From Phascolomyces articulosus (taxonomy: Eukaryota > Mucoromycota > Mucoromycetes > Mucorales > Lichtheimiaceae), in NCBI GenBank assembly GCA_025677815.1, contig JAIXMP010000002.1, forward strand, positions 930,001 through 994,000: 64,000 nt of DNA, given 5' to 3'. Shown piece by piece: positions 26,865-41,772 of this stretch. Made by a program: the position numbers and the translations under genes. The first letter of the stretch is position 1. The number at the start of each line of letters is the position of its first letter. The notes beneath the pieces were generated by a model. That model worked only from the letters and a program-made list of their open reading frames with translations, made no database searches and was not told the origin of the DNA.

Positions 26865-28266
26865 CATTAGCTTTTTTCCTACACTTACAAAATGTATGAA
26901 TATATAAAATATTAAAACAGGATTTTACCTGGGGGCATTATCATGCTACTATTCACTATTCATTTGACGCTTTCCTTCTTATAATGAATAGCCAATACAC
27001 CGAGTTGCCTTCTCCGGTCAAACCTCTAAACCATATATTCCCGCTGTTATCAAAAAAATATATTGCTTAAGTAAAATAACATAACCATGCGTTTGCTATG
27101 TGTTTTGGAAAGAAAAGGAGGGGGTGGATTTATATATAATTTATGGGCTACGCCTAAAAACATTTGTTCTGTTATGCTTATCTGAGCCTCTAACGTTTTT
27201 TGTCTCAAACTTTATTTTTGTTGTCGCTTAAATATTTATTGGTTGTGAAGCTCGTCTTGTCAAGCTTCAAGATAATATTCATTCCTTCAAGGAAACCTTA
27301 GATGGTAAGCACGATGGCTCTTCCGGGATTCACATCCTACATCCAAGCGATGTCAATCAACAACATCATTATATAAACCATCCCCTTCACTTTTAAACAC
27401 ACAACAACAACAAAAAATGTTTAAGACAACAGATTTATATCTTCAAACGTAAAGAATATTTAGAGGAGTGTTCGCTTCCCCTTTAATTTCAACCTTTTTT
27501 TTTTGTGTCATATCTGTATTTTTCTCTCTAATTTCATGATTTGAAGCAAATATGTACGAAAGCATGAAATTAAAAGGTCGCCATTGTATATATACATATA
27601 ATCGGAAGCATGGTATTGTCTTTAAATGCTTTTAAAAGTTAAATTGATGTTTTATTTACTTTTATTACCTTTATTCACATTTATTATAAAACTAAAGCCC
27701 TTTATCCATTCGATTTAACTTTCTACGCTGTGTCAGATGCAATGATGCTATCTTATTTGGTATACACTATTAATAAATAATAAAAAAGCGAAAAGAGGTG
27801 TGTTTTTTTTCAATGAAGAAAAAAGACGAGAGTTTAAAGTAAATGATAAACGATTCTAGTATATTCATAAGCATGTAAGCTGTAAATTACCCACAGTCTT
27901 TGGCGATAAACACTGAATTTTATCAGCCATTTATCTATTTTACAAAGAAACTCGTGTAATTTTGCTGTAACAAGCAGTACTGCGATGAAACAAATTTAAT
28001 TAAGGTTTTATGGCTAGAGTGACGTATATTGTCATAACAACATCTACGAAAACATTTTATATCGATTATTATGATCTAACAAGTTTCAAAGAAATACCTA
28101 GCTTTATTTAATTGACAATAAGCCTTTTTCCCAAAGAAATTGTTATTGTTCATGAATGCCTTTCTAGTTGTGCCATACTGATATCATAGTTGTTTCCATT
28201 ATTGTTATTTATTAACACGGATGCTTGTATCATTGAGAAGTGCAATTGTTGATTCGATATATATTG
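26865..28266. other. Intergenic region between TAP42 and MSH4 3' ends
   Basis: About 1.4 kb. Mostly A+T-rich and featureless, apart from two short plus-strand coding-like frames at 26984-27070 and 27247-27396 (see findings). A small hairpin-capable pair GAAGCT/AGCTTC lies at about 27247-27268. Confidence 0.5.
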
Positions 28267-31200
28267 CTAATAATAATACTGGCTAAGCACAAACTTGATT
28301 TCTTGTAACTGACTAAGCCAAAGACTATCTGGCATTCCTTGATGCTGGATCATCTTATCTGCAAACTATATAATTGTTATATTTGTATACGGATATCAGC
28401 TACCTTATCTGGTCAACATTTGGATGATAATAAAATTCGTTCATTGCTTACGCATAAAAGGAGTTTCCGGTAGCTATTGATAGCACAGGATGATTCTTTT
28501 TCTGAAGATCCGTCATTCCCTTCCGTGTCCGTTGTCTGTGTTCTACCATGAGTCGATTTAGATCCAGAATTTCGATCTATATAATGAGATTCATCTGAAG
28601 TTAGAGGTTCGCTAAGCTATAAAAGAGGTTTTAAACGATTAATTATATGAACGTAGTTTTGAAGAAAAATATGAAACATCTTCCAATCCCATTTTTAAAA
28701 ATATCAGTACCTTTTTGGCCAGCTGAGAAGCATAAGCAATAATATCTGTTGGAAATCCCATAAGCTGAGCTGTTTTAAGGCCTGAAGAAGAATAGTATAG
28801 TTTAACATCATTCAACTTACAGTGTTACAAATTGCTATCAAAAAAATAAGTATTACCATAAGATTGATTTGTTGCAACCGATCCATCGTTGACAGTATAT
28901 GAATAGGAAAATGTGCAAGTCCTATTATTAGTATTTTCCAGCTATGAAAGATTGTTATTTCGTTATTTATTAAGAATCAAATGACTATTCCCTTCTTTTC
29001 ACACGGTTATACTTTTATATACTAAGAACACCTTTTTCTGGTGTAATGTTAATAGTAGTACTTACAATATCAACCTTAAGCTGAAGATTAACCACATTAG
29101 GATAAACATTTAGCATTTTGGTAAGCTGATGTAGATGTGTTGTGAAGAAACAAAAGGCCTAAAGATTTATATAATAAAAGTATTCATGATTTTTAGCATC
29201 TTATCAAACCTATAATATTGCTGAAATCAAACTTTACTTAAGAGGAGAGGAGTTTGTATAAAATAATAAAACGGGAGCAGTAGAGCATTCTACCTTTGAT
29301 TTGATAAGATATTCACTAATGGATGCTGCTAGCCCGAGTGCATCGTATGGTGCAGTGCCTGATGATGTATAGTTTTAAAATTAAACAATCAATTGAATAA
29401 GTATTCCATTTTACCAATGTTACCATAGTAAATCATAGCATCATAATATGCTTATATAAATGTTGTACCTTTTCCAAGTTCATCAACAATAACAAGACTA
29501 GAGTTTGTCACATTCTGGATAATATAAGCAGTTTCACGCATCTCAGCCATAAATGATGATGTATTTACTTCAACATAGTTATCATTCCCAAGACGTGATA
29601 AAATCTAAAACCATGATTAGATGTTAGAAATAGAAGTTTACTTTTATGAATCATTTTATTTATTATTGAGCTACGCAATCATATATTTTGTTACCTGATC
29701 ACATAGACGGAAAGAAGCATATGTTGCTGGAACAAAGGATCCTGCTTGAGCCATGATTGTCAACAATGCAACTTGTTTGATATAGCATGTCTAAAAAGCT
29801 AATTTAGTTAACGAAAAAAAAAAAAATATTACTGTTTCTACTTCAGTTTGTTTATCCCAAGAATACATATGTATATACCTTGCCACTCATATTGGGCCCT
29901 GTAATAAGCTGAAAACTAGATGATAATGACATGAATGTATTATTTGGTATAACAGGTTCTCGTTGGACAGTTTCCATAATTGGATGGCGTCCGCTTTCAA
30001 TTGCTAATGTATTAGTGAATTCAGGACGAACTATATATAGCAGTAATTGTGCTTTATTATCAGTGATTATTATATAAATATACAATGAATACATCTAAAT
30101 GAGAGGTCATACCGTATTCTGAAACTGAGCAGCAATGGCCAAATGATAATAACATGTCCAACATGGCTATAGCTTCGGAAACTTTGTATAAAACACTGAT
30201 ACCCTCACGAAATACTTGAAGAAGGTTCGTTACAGTTCTATACAACGATGCATTTAAGGTTATATTTATCGATGCTGATTGATGGAAAACACCTTTACAT
30301 ACAATATAAGAAGTACAAAATATTCCTTACTTATCAGACATAAGGTAGACCTCTGCAAGTGATTCGTTCATTCGACTATTCTTCTGCAACTACTTTGGCA
30401 AGTATATCAATTTCACAGCCATGATTTTATTTTCCCTGGAATCATAAAAGCAAAAAATAGAGTGGCACAACATAGTTGTATTTTTTCTTACCAATTCCAA
30501 AGTTGTAAATGTGTATTGCTTTTTCTTTTTCACCACATTGATGAATATTTGATCAAGAGCAGCATTTTCATCGAGTTGATCAGCAGGCAAAGACAAGTAA
30601 AACCCTTTTGGTGCATTGAATTGTAACTTGATGTTTAAACCACTTGATTCTATAATAATAATAATAATAATAATAATAGCAAATATCATTCATAAGTATA
30701 TGTTTATAATGTTAACGTTTGTTTAAAGTTTATACATCAGCTTACCATTATACTCACTTGCCATTTCATAAATATCTTCGATGGTTTCCTTGTATGTTTG
30801 TCGCGCTGAGTAATTTGTAATAATTGAATTAAAAATAATAACACTGTGTAGTATTTTAGCGCACATTATATATAGTCTTACCAACGTCTAAAAGGCCATT
30901 TACCCCAGACTTGGAAAAAAATGTTTTTTATCGTTAATATAAAAAAATATCTATGTAATTACTACATTTAACACGCATATCTATATACCAACCTTTACAG
31001 CAAAACAGCGCTGATGTCGCAGTCCTAAACTGGTCTTTTGTATGCCAATATCATCATGTAATATCTCGTCAATTGCCATTTGAAAATCATCGAGTCTTGA
31101 ATCCGATAATATCTGGTATATGAATAAATAATAACAGACGTAATGGTATACTTTTAAGAATAGCCTCATAACCGATTTATGGTTTATCTGTACTATCGAT

Positions 31201-33627
31201 ACAATAAGCAAAAATCAATCTACTAATTAAATATCATACCTCATTGATGGTAACTAAAAGGGTATTTGAACATGATTGAAGGTTCGAAGCAACATTTCTT
31301 AATGCCTTCAATATGGTTTTTAATCGAATGACATGATTGATCTTTGCTTCAGCATATTGGATATCTTCATGTTGCTCGTTTGGAATTTTGACAATGTCAG
31401 CAATAATATGGTCAAGGTCAGTTACAGGTTTTAGAGCAGATTGAACGTTGAACATGAAATTTTCACGACTGATAAACTCTTGAGTAGCGTCTAAGCGTCC
31501 TTGAATGACTTTCTTATTCGTACTTGGCTGAAGGAGATTTGTTCGTAAAAGACGTCTACCCATGGGAGTCACTGTATGGTCAAGTACACCAAAAAGTGTA
31601 TCTTTACTTGAACGATTGACGGAATTTGACACTATCTCAAGATTCTTGGCTGTAACAATATCTATAGCATTATAAATGTTGATTTTACATGTTATACGAC
31701 CAAGTGTATGGTATGTGTGCGTCGTTTTACTTTTAAAATACTATATATACCGATAAGCATTGTTCCTGTTTTTCGTCGTAATCAAAAGATTTTAGTTCAG
31801 AGTAAATATAGTTCAGAAAATGTTTATCCATCTCCTAGAATATCACTGTATACCACAAAAAAACTAGTACTAGTACCTTCTACACCTTGGTATGAGAATT
31901 TGACAGTATGGTCAATAAATGTGATTCCTTCATGTTCTGACACATATCTAGTTGCAAACTTTGTTATTAAATATCATACAGATTTGAATAAAATACTTTA
32001 TAATAGCAAAAAGATTCAGAAATATCTGTTTCACTTACCTAAAATCTGCCGCCACTGCTGCAAGACAATAGTATCTACAAAGTTCGATACCATCCCCATC
32101 AATAAATCTAGAGTGCCAATGTAAAACATTATTTATGGTTTATAAATAATGCACTTACTTGGTGGACAAACCGAGAAGTAAACCTGTATTATCTTCCATC
32201 AAACCAAAATCCTTAATGACTTTCATTCCTGATTATTATTATTAATGATTGGAAAAATTAAAATTAATTCTCTATTATTTAATATTAAGCCTCTCATTTG
32301 TTTTCTCATATTGTTAAAATTCTCACATGGTGGCCTATTGATTTGTATATGATATTAAGATATTTATACATACCAGCATCATCATTAAAGTATTTTCGTG
32401 GAATAGCAATAATTGAAGTGTCAGGAAAGTGGTGTTCAATAAGTTGATAAAGTTGACTTGCACCAGCTTCAAGTGCAGTGTTTGAAAGAAGAATCTATTA
32501 TGAATTGTAATGAAGATAGTGTATATAAAGTTTTATTTGGTGCCTCAGTAAAGAAGTAACTAGATATCTGTCTATAATCTTACTTTGTGAGGATCGTTCA
32601 GATGAATTTTATGTAACGTGCGTGTATATGACTGAGAATCAGGAACCTGTATTTTGCGTATATATGTTTTGATATTTTTAATAATCATGACAGTATCAAT
32701 AATATATATACAAAGATATAACCACGTGTTGGTTCTTCTACTTCTTAGCTGGTCGCTAGTACTATAATATTGAGCCTATACCTGAGATAATACACATTCA
32801 CCTGTCGTAACATGAATAATACAAACTCCAACTTCAGATGCTACACCTCTTCCTTCGGCTAGAGCCATAACCCGATGGTCGCGATTACCAGCTGCTGTTG
32901 TAGGATGTCCTGCTGTGGAACGTTGTCTTGTACCAGCAGTTGCAGCACTACATGGTCTTAATCTTTGGGACACCGGCTGCTCACATGTTGATTGTTGCTG
33001 TAAAATCAACTGAGAAGAAGAAGATATTGTTACTGGATGTTGGGTGTTTATTTCTGGAGTTGCAGTCGTTGTAGCAGATTGTATTGGACGTTGCTGATGA
33101 AAATCGATATGTGTTTTTGTTGTTGCTGTTGCAGCTGTTGTTGACAGCTTAGAATTTAATGGACTTGAATCATTAATGTGATTGAATGATTTTGTTGTAG
33201 CAGAATTAAACAATAACTGTGGGTTTTGATTATGTATTCGTTTAATCAGAGGTATACCACTTGAGCAAATTGACAGTGCTGGCTTTTGTTTCTTATTTTT
33301 GGCTCTTTGTGCGGCAGGAAATGTTTCATACAATTGCTCATTTATCAAAGGTTGAACTTTTGTTTTTTGAGACTTTAGGTAGCTTGATGCAATCGATGGC
33401 GATGGTGGTAATAAAGCACAAGTGGACAACACACTTGGTGTGCGCGATACGAATGGCATATCAATTTCATCATCTTCTGCACTGATTAAACCATTTTGTT
33501 TTTGTTGCTGTTCCACTATTGAATCATTATCATTTATTGTACCATGATGGGGTTTAGAAACTATCAATTTTCTTGAATTGAACCATGGTGATTCATTTAA
33601 TACAGAAGGATTACGTGAAGAAGACAT
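28267..33627 (-). CDS. MSH4: MutS homologue MSH4 (meiotic crossover factor)
   Basis: MutS-family ATPase that works with MSH5 to stabilise meiotic recombination intermediates. Twenty-three exons on the minus strand: 33627-32782, 32646-32584, 32494-32374, 32228-32159, 32107-32039, 31947-31877, 31765-31751, 31661-31240, 31112-30993, 30909-30882, 30805-30746, 30649-30492, 30383-30331, 30237-30113, 30030-29879, 29790-29695, 29604-29469, 29358-29294, 29158-29066, 28941-28857, 28781-28711, 28616-28452, 28365-28267; 1060 aa. Walker A GPNMSGKT is at 785-792 and Walker [13 protein letters not shown] at about 859-869 (Lys where most relatives have Arg). The core segments [20 protein letters not shown] and [17 protein letters not shown] match MSH4 rather than MSH2 or MSH5. 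The first about 230 residues are a low-complexity Gln/Ser/Thr extension. There is no mismatch-binding N-terminal domain, as expected for MSH4. Exon 7 is only 15 nt. Confidence 0.94.
30652..30678. repeat. (TAA)n microsatellite in an MSH4 intron
   Basis: About nine TAA/ATA units next to the 3' splice site of MSH4 exon 12, seen directly. Confidence 0.85.
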
Positions 33628-33936
33628 AAAGAAAGAACGAGAAAAAAAAAAAAAAAAGCAAAATGTAAAATGTAAAATGGCGACTATATGTTTAAATTTT
33701 ATGCCAGCAATTTCCTATTTAGGAAAGGTCACTTCCTCCAAACTCAACACTGTAAATCTATTTTACTTTATTCAGTTATTTGAAATGGATGTGTAGGTGT
33801 GTTTGTCGGTAATATTTAGTAGAGGTAAAAATGAAAAGGAATATGTACATGGTTCTTCTTTTAAGTATTAAATGACAGATATACTATTTTTTTCAAAAAA
33901 AAAAAACAACACCATCATGTAAAGTGAAGCATCTTT
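33628..33936. other. Short intergenic region, MSH4 promoter
   Basis: 309 bp between the MSH4 start and the stop codon of the next minus-strand gene. Contains poly-A runs (about 33643-33656 and 33896-33905) and must hold the MSH4 promoter plus the 3' end of the WD40 gene. No other feature seen. Confidence 0.55.
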
Positions 33937-36356
<2,420 letters not shown>

Positions 36357-36647
36357 TTAAACCTCTGTTTGACGCAGAATAAAATGATTCAAAGGAAAAA
36401 CAAAAAAAAGTCTGAAATTTATGCGATTTGTGCCAGCTTCCATAGTGACCAATAGCAATTGAACATCCAAATTTCTGTATCGACACCTTTTGATTATATT
36501 GGAAGTTGATCAGCCAGGCAACGCGGATTCTTCTCTTTGTAACTCTATCCAATTTTTTAATCCTTGACTCTTTCCTTTCAATCTTCCTTCTCAGGAAAGA
36601 AGCGAAGCTTGGGTTTCTTCCTGAAAGAGTTTATCGAGGTTTTACCG

Positions 36648-37909
36648 CTAGTATGCATGAACCATTGTTTTAACCTGGAACTTAGTTAGAGCGGCCAAAT
36701 AGTTCTTGTTCATAGTAGTGCAGAACTCGGATAATAAGTTAAACACGCTTGTTATGTGATAACAGGGCCTTCCTGGATTAATGATTGTTTGCATATGGGC
36801 CAGACGCTTCCAGCAGCATTCCCTTATCAGGCAAATAGCTAATATCATCTGGATTGTTCGATAGAGATGTGCTTTAGTCTTGGTATCCATTAGAAAACTC
36901 TGCTTCGAAATTTCCTCAAAAAATGTATGAAGATTTACTATAGTGTGTATAACCTTGATATATATATATATATATATATATATACTTATCTGCAAACAGT
37001 CCATGGTTTTTACAACTATCCAGTCATTGACTTTATACCAATCCTCGTTTACATCTTGTGATTTTTGTATCTGTATCATATTGTATTAGATTCTTACAGC
37101 TTTCTTCACTTTTTAAATAATAGAGATCGACATCATCCTGGATCATATTTACTATAAAGTGGAGCCATGGTCAATGATCCTGTCATAGCTATATATTTTT
37201 ACTTTTGCTGTTTTTCCCAACAATGCATGGGGATTAATTCGATCAGTTGAGAAATAAGATGAATAAAAAAAGCAGTTCCACTCTAACATGCAAAGAAAAT
37301 CGCAGGCAGTTTACTTACTGTGATTAATAATAATTGTTATATGCCAGGCTAATTCTTTGTATGAATGTCTACTTATAGCCATTAGTATTGGAAGTAGATG
37401 CTCTTTTTTTGACGTTTTTAATTAATAAGCAGATAAAAAATATTTATTCAATCTGACAGTCGACACTATGATCTTTGGATAATGTTGTAAAAGATTTTGT
37501 GTAAGCGATAATGACAGAGACATACTGGCATCAAATAGAGATAGAACGATATTCCCGACTACATTATCCGTCACGATGCGTTCAATAATGTCACGATGTG
37601 TTAGAGATCTACCTTTTTTTGCTTTTTAAATAAAATTTTTACAGCCAGTGCTAAGAAACAGAAGATCATGGATATGAGAAACTCATCAATACTCATCATA
37701 TTATAGTAAAATTAAAGAGCTGAAATAATATAGCTACCATTATCTTAACTAATGTCATCTGTGATATCACACTCAGTATCATTGGCCGGTATTGTTATAC
37801 CTGAGTGAATAATAAAGGAAAAAGTGTATTCGAAACAATGTATACAAAGGACATTATCTGCATTTTTATACTTAATTGCCACACCGCGTGCGTCATGGGC
37901 TTTTATAAT
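36648..37909 (-). pseudogene. Possible decayed or multi-exon gene of unknown family
   Basis: Minus-strand frames read like protein but are broken. A 54-codon frame ends at 37745 (contains NVLCIHCFEYTF). From 37625 to 37152 one single frame runs 158 codons with only two internal stops (at 37422 and 37311), including GRSLTHRDIIERIVTDN, RHSYKELAWHITIIINHS and DRINPHALLGKTAKV. A last 143-codon frame at 37079-36648 includes an (Ile-Tyr)n stretch encoded by a TA repeat, then FEEISKQSFLMDTKTKAHL and a C-terminus MNKNYLAALTKFQVKTMV. Some stops could be removed by introns, but I cannot define a clean set. I recognise no family. In DNA this A+T-rich, long frames also arise by chance. Confidence 0.3.
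36959..36984. repeat. (TA)n microsatellite
   Basis: Thirteen TA units inside the open frame 36648-37079 (minus), where it would encode alternating Ile and Tyr. Confidence 0.9.
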
Positions 37910-38724
37910 TTAAGCTTTGAACCTACAATCTTCTCTAGAAAGTATTTCTGATGGCATTATACTTGTTATTATTCAATTAAATGATTGGGTAATCGAACAG
38001 AAGTTGCTCAATATACTGCCCTACATTTGATCTCCATTCTTTTTATTCTTGTCTGATATACGGACTGTTTGTTTGGATTGATCATAAAAAAACACAGTTA
38101 CTATTATTGTTATCCAGCCAAGAAAAAATAAAAACAGGTACCTTCTTATTATTAAATGGTTTATGCAGAGTATTTTATACTATTCACGTAGCTACTTAAC
38201 GCGATATCTTATCTCTCTTTTTCACTCTATTCAATTGCCTTTCAATAAAAAAAACGCACTTCTCTTTGTCAATAGATACTCTATTTCTATCTTAATCCAT
38301 TATGTCACTATTTCATAATAAGAAATGATGTTTGACACATGAATGATTGAAAAGCTTGAGAAAGTATACACGAATATATGTGCAATAAAACATTGTTTGA
38401 CAGTATAGTGATTATTTTATATTGCGAGGTAGATTCGCAATTGCACGATACATATTGGTAATGATGATGATTAGAAGAATTGTGTATATGTACCAAGGTA
38501 ACTAGAATGAAAAAATCTCCTTCCTGTTGATATATATAAATATATAATGATTCAAAAGTTAAACAACGTTATATCAACAAATATGATTTCTTGTTGAAGA
38601 GCAACAAGATTAACTAATAATTTATATCAGGATGAGCAAATCCATAACTGATTATAGAGGGGAAAGGAGGAGGTACCCAAAATCGCGGGCTTGGTTTTTT
38701 TTTAACATGATATGCATTGCTGAC

Positions 38725-38815
38725 CTGATTCTTTTTTTTTCCTCACATTTCCTTTTTCTTTTTCTTTTTCACTTGTTCCTTTCCCCCCTTTCCTTCTAAA
38801 ACCATTCTATCTCTA
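38725..38815 (+). promoter_or_regulatory. Pyrimidine-rich leader of the Rab gene
   Basis: A nearly pure C/T stretch (TTCCTTTTTCTTTTTC and CCCCCCTTTCC blocks) ends just before the Rab ATG at 38827. Such tracts often mark transcription starts of well-expressed fungal genes. Confidence 0.35.
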
Positions 38816-38826
38816 AAAATACTATA

Positions 38827-40052
38827 ATGTATGGATCTTGGGCATCAACGCTGGAAGCAAAAGTTGTCATTTTAGGAAGCCAAGGTCAGTCTTACATATT
38901 TTTTTTTGTTTTGTTTCATTGAGTGAATAAGTAATTGAGGAATACACCGAAAACTAAAACATATATAACAATACCATCTTTATGATTATTAGGCGTCGGG
39001 AAGACTTCCTTAGTAGTCCGTTATATTTCAAAAACATTTTCACCTAATTCAACTTCGACCATCGGTGCTTCCTTCATGACAAAAAAACTGTAGGTTGAAT
39101 GATAAACTTTAATTTATTTCATGTAAATAATGAGGCAACAGAAAAAAAAAAAGAAAGAAAGGGAAGCTTAATTAAGAATAACTATGGTTTTGCACAGCAC
39201 AGTAGACAATTGTAAGGTACGATTACAGATCTGGGATACGGCGGGTCAAGGTATGTTTTATTGTGTGGTGTTGTATGTCGTGTTTTTTTAGTGGGTTTCT
39301 ATATAAAAAGAGATAGATGGGGTGCTGTGGTGACAGTGATAGTATAAGATAGGCATGTTGAATCAAAAGAGGATGAGCTGGCTTTTGTGTGGAGTGTGCC
39401 GTTAATCCCTATTCTACACATAAAAAAAAAATAGAAAGATTCCGTGCAATGGCCCCTATGTACTATCGTGGCGCTCAAGCTGCACTTTTAGTTTATGATT
39501 TAACCTCTCAAGAAAGTTTTGCAGAATTACACTCTTGGATTGAAGGTATGAATAAACCAAAATCATGTATATATCCATAACGATATATAACTAGTTGATT
39601 GATACACACTTATACATAACCCCCATTCTATTTCTGAATAATTAGAATTAAAGAGAAACATGACGGAGGAACTTGTGATTGTGGTGGTGGCAAACAAATC
39701 TGATCTTGCATCCCGGCGAGAAGTTCCAGAAGATCAGGCACGGGAATATGTCACGCGCGTGCTTGGCCCTGAGACTCCACTCTACGAAGTATCTGCAAAA
39801 GAGGATGACGGTAAACTACTATTTATGTTTTATTTTGGGAAACAAGGTTATCTACTCTTCATAAGAGTAATGGTATACAACTTGAAATCTCTAACTTGTT
39901 CAATAGGGACCATTGAAGAGATCTTTTTAGATTTGACTCGGGTTTTGGTGGATCATAATCAATACAGCTTACCTATTAACAAGAAAAAACAACCGCCAAT
40001 TCATGTTGAAGATCCACCTGTCCAATCTTCATCTTGCTGCGGATTGTTTTAA
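38827..40052 (+). CDS. Rab-family small GTPase (Rab5/22/31 class)
   Basis: Membrane-traffic switch of the endosomal Rab type. Exons: 38827-38884, 38993-39089, 39198-39250, 39435-39545, 39646-39810, 39907-40052; 209 aa. Nucleotide-binding motifs: G1 GSQGVGKTS (17-25), G2 TIGASFMTKK, G3 WDTAGQE (64-70), G4 NKSD, G5 SAKE. The switch region ERFRAMAPMYYRGAQAALLVYD matches the Rab5/Rab22/Rab31 branch. The C-terminus SSCCGLF carries two cysteines for geranylgeranylation, though they are followed by three residues instead of ending the chain. Exact subfamily is uncertain. Acceptor 39197 was chosen because it alone yields the family sequence LTVDNCKVRLQIWDTAG. No catalytic residue is missing. Confidence 0.95.
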
Positions 40053-41168
40053 ACTCACATTATCCCACCATCACCAACAGCCATTATTATCGCCGGTATT
40101 ATATATAAATATTATATATATAACTCTCAAAAACCCACTTTTATCACTCGTTAACAGCCATAACGGACAACTCAAATACACTCACATTCATATATACACT
40201 CACGCTCAATATCATCTATATACGTTCATTCTTTGATTCCCCAGACAATTTATCCTTTTTTTTTCATTTTTCGAATTATTCTATTCTACTTTTCTTTTTT
40301 ATCCACTTTTATTATTTTTTTTTACCTTTGATTATAAAAATTGTGTAATTGATGAGGATCCATCAGGAAGAAGATGAAAACAAATCAATCAAAAATAACA
40401 CCACATATCATCAAATCAAACCAAAGCTAATGATTATTCACAAACTACTGATATTCATATATAGTAATGTGCTCTCTCTTTATTTATTGATATATTTCAA
40501 CTACAACCCAAAAAAAAGAACGTTTTGAAGGGACAAATAGACTACTAATATGGTAGTCCTTTTTTCAATTTGTTGCTTATTTAACTTTATAAATTTGGAA
40601 TAACTATGCGAAGTATAGTGGATTATTAAGACTGACAATGTGAATGACACAAACTTGGTTTACTATCCACGCAGCACTTGTCAATTTAGGTGGCGAAATA
40701 CCTTTGGTTTATATTACAATATATATGTATTATTGTATAAAATGTTATTATAGATATATGGATGTTTTCTGATGGCTAAAACAATATATACTTATTATTG
40801 ATGGTTGTACTAACAACCACTACTTTTGCTACCCAAATATCAAGAGAGCTTAGTTATTGTTTGCAATATTGGCCAATAGTGAAATAGTTAGAAATTTTAT
40901 ACTTTATTACTGTGAAGACAACCTGACCTGCACCTATTATAGGTATTTGGTCACTTCCTTTTGGTTCGATAATTAAGATACACAATGTATTACATGGATT
41001 GTGTGGCAATAACTGAAAAAATCTTTTATAGAAGAAAAACCTTTCGCATGATTATAGTGTCACTAAGTATTATCACTATAAATGTTCGTAGTAGAGAGGT
41101 ATTTGGAGGATAGAAACAAAAAGAGGATTTATTGTAGAGGTAGGGTAGTAGCACACGTAAGTGTGTTA

Positions 41169-41772
41169 CTAGTATATTATAGTGGTTTGTTCTAAGGCTT
41201 CTGTGAGTGTCAGTTCACCATCATCAGAAACATCATTTGAATGATTGAGACGATCAATTTCGCGTAATACTAAAATTACAGCTGATCAGGTTTCCTCCCA
41301 TTTCCTGAGGAGATGACCAACTTCAGAACGAGGTAAATTGTTGACTATGTAGTCAATGGACAGTATGCTGGGTGGGAGATTTTGTGATATATATCCAAAG
41401 GTTTCAGATAGTTACTGCAGCTTTTTTTTTGTAACAGGGTACAGCTAGAGTAATGCTCTCTTCTTGCTTCTTTTAGTGGAATAAATGTCGTGTTTAAATT
41501 ACAAAATCAGACAACCAAAACATAGGTATAAATAATGGTGTCACTAAAAGATTGGCGTGTTTGTATATTAAATAAAAGTCTGCACTATATATAATATACA
41601 ATATATTCAATAATTGTCCATCATTGCTGGAGGATATGCAACAAAGCCACGGGCTGCTTTAATAGAGCTATATGCAAATATCTGATTGAAACTTGAAAAG
41701 ACTGAAAAACACCCGGCCTGAAACAAGAACAACGCTTCCCACTAATGCATACCTTCGTAACGGATATTTTCA
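41169..41772 (-). pseudogene. Possible coding relic, unknown family
   Basis: Minus-strand segment 41772-41607 reads as protein (SSFNQIFAYSSIKAARGFV) apart from one in-frame TAG. Segment 41417-41169 reads LPRSEVGHLLRKWEET, then a TGA at about 41285, then VLREIDRLNHSNDVSDDGEL without further stops. A neighbouring frame upstream (LKEARREHYSSCTLLQ) suggests a frameshift. Together they look like a broken gene, but no family is recognised and chance is not excluded. Confidence 0.25.

Larger units (their letters stand above)
36357..38826. other. 2.5-kb gap with relic coding segments and simple repeats
   Basis: Between the divergent WD40 and Rab genes. 36648-37909 (minus) holds a series of coding-like frames treated below as a possible pseudogene. 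An imperfect inverted repeat lies near 36563-36626 (a CTTTCC/CAGGAAAG-type stem). The last about 100 bp before the Rab gene are pyrimidine-rich. Nothing else recognised. Confidence 0.45.

Noticed and set aside
27247..27268. GAAGCT/AGCTTC hairpin considered as a structured RNA
   Set aside because: Six-base stem only, within a coding-like frame; no further helices or known RNA motif.
31708..32124. 138-codon plus-strand open frame
   Set aside because: It is antisense to MSH4 exons 5-7 and their introns; the minus strand carries a conserved, well-spliced gene.
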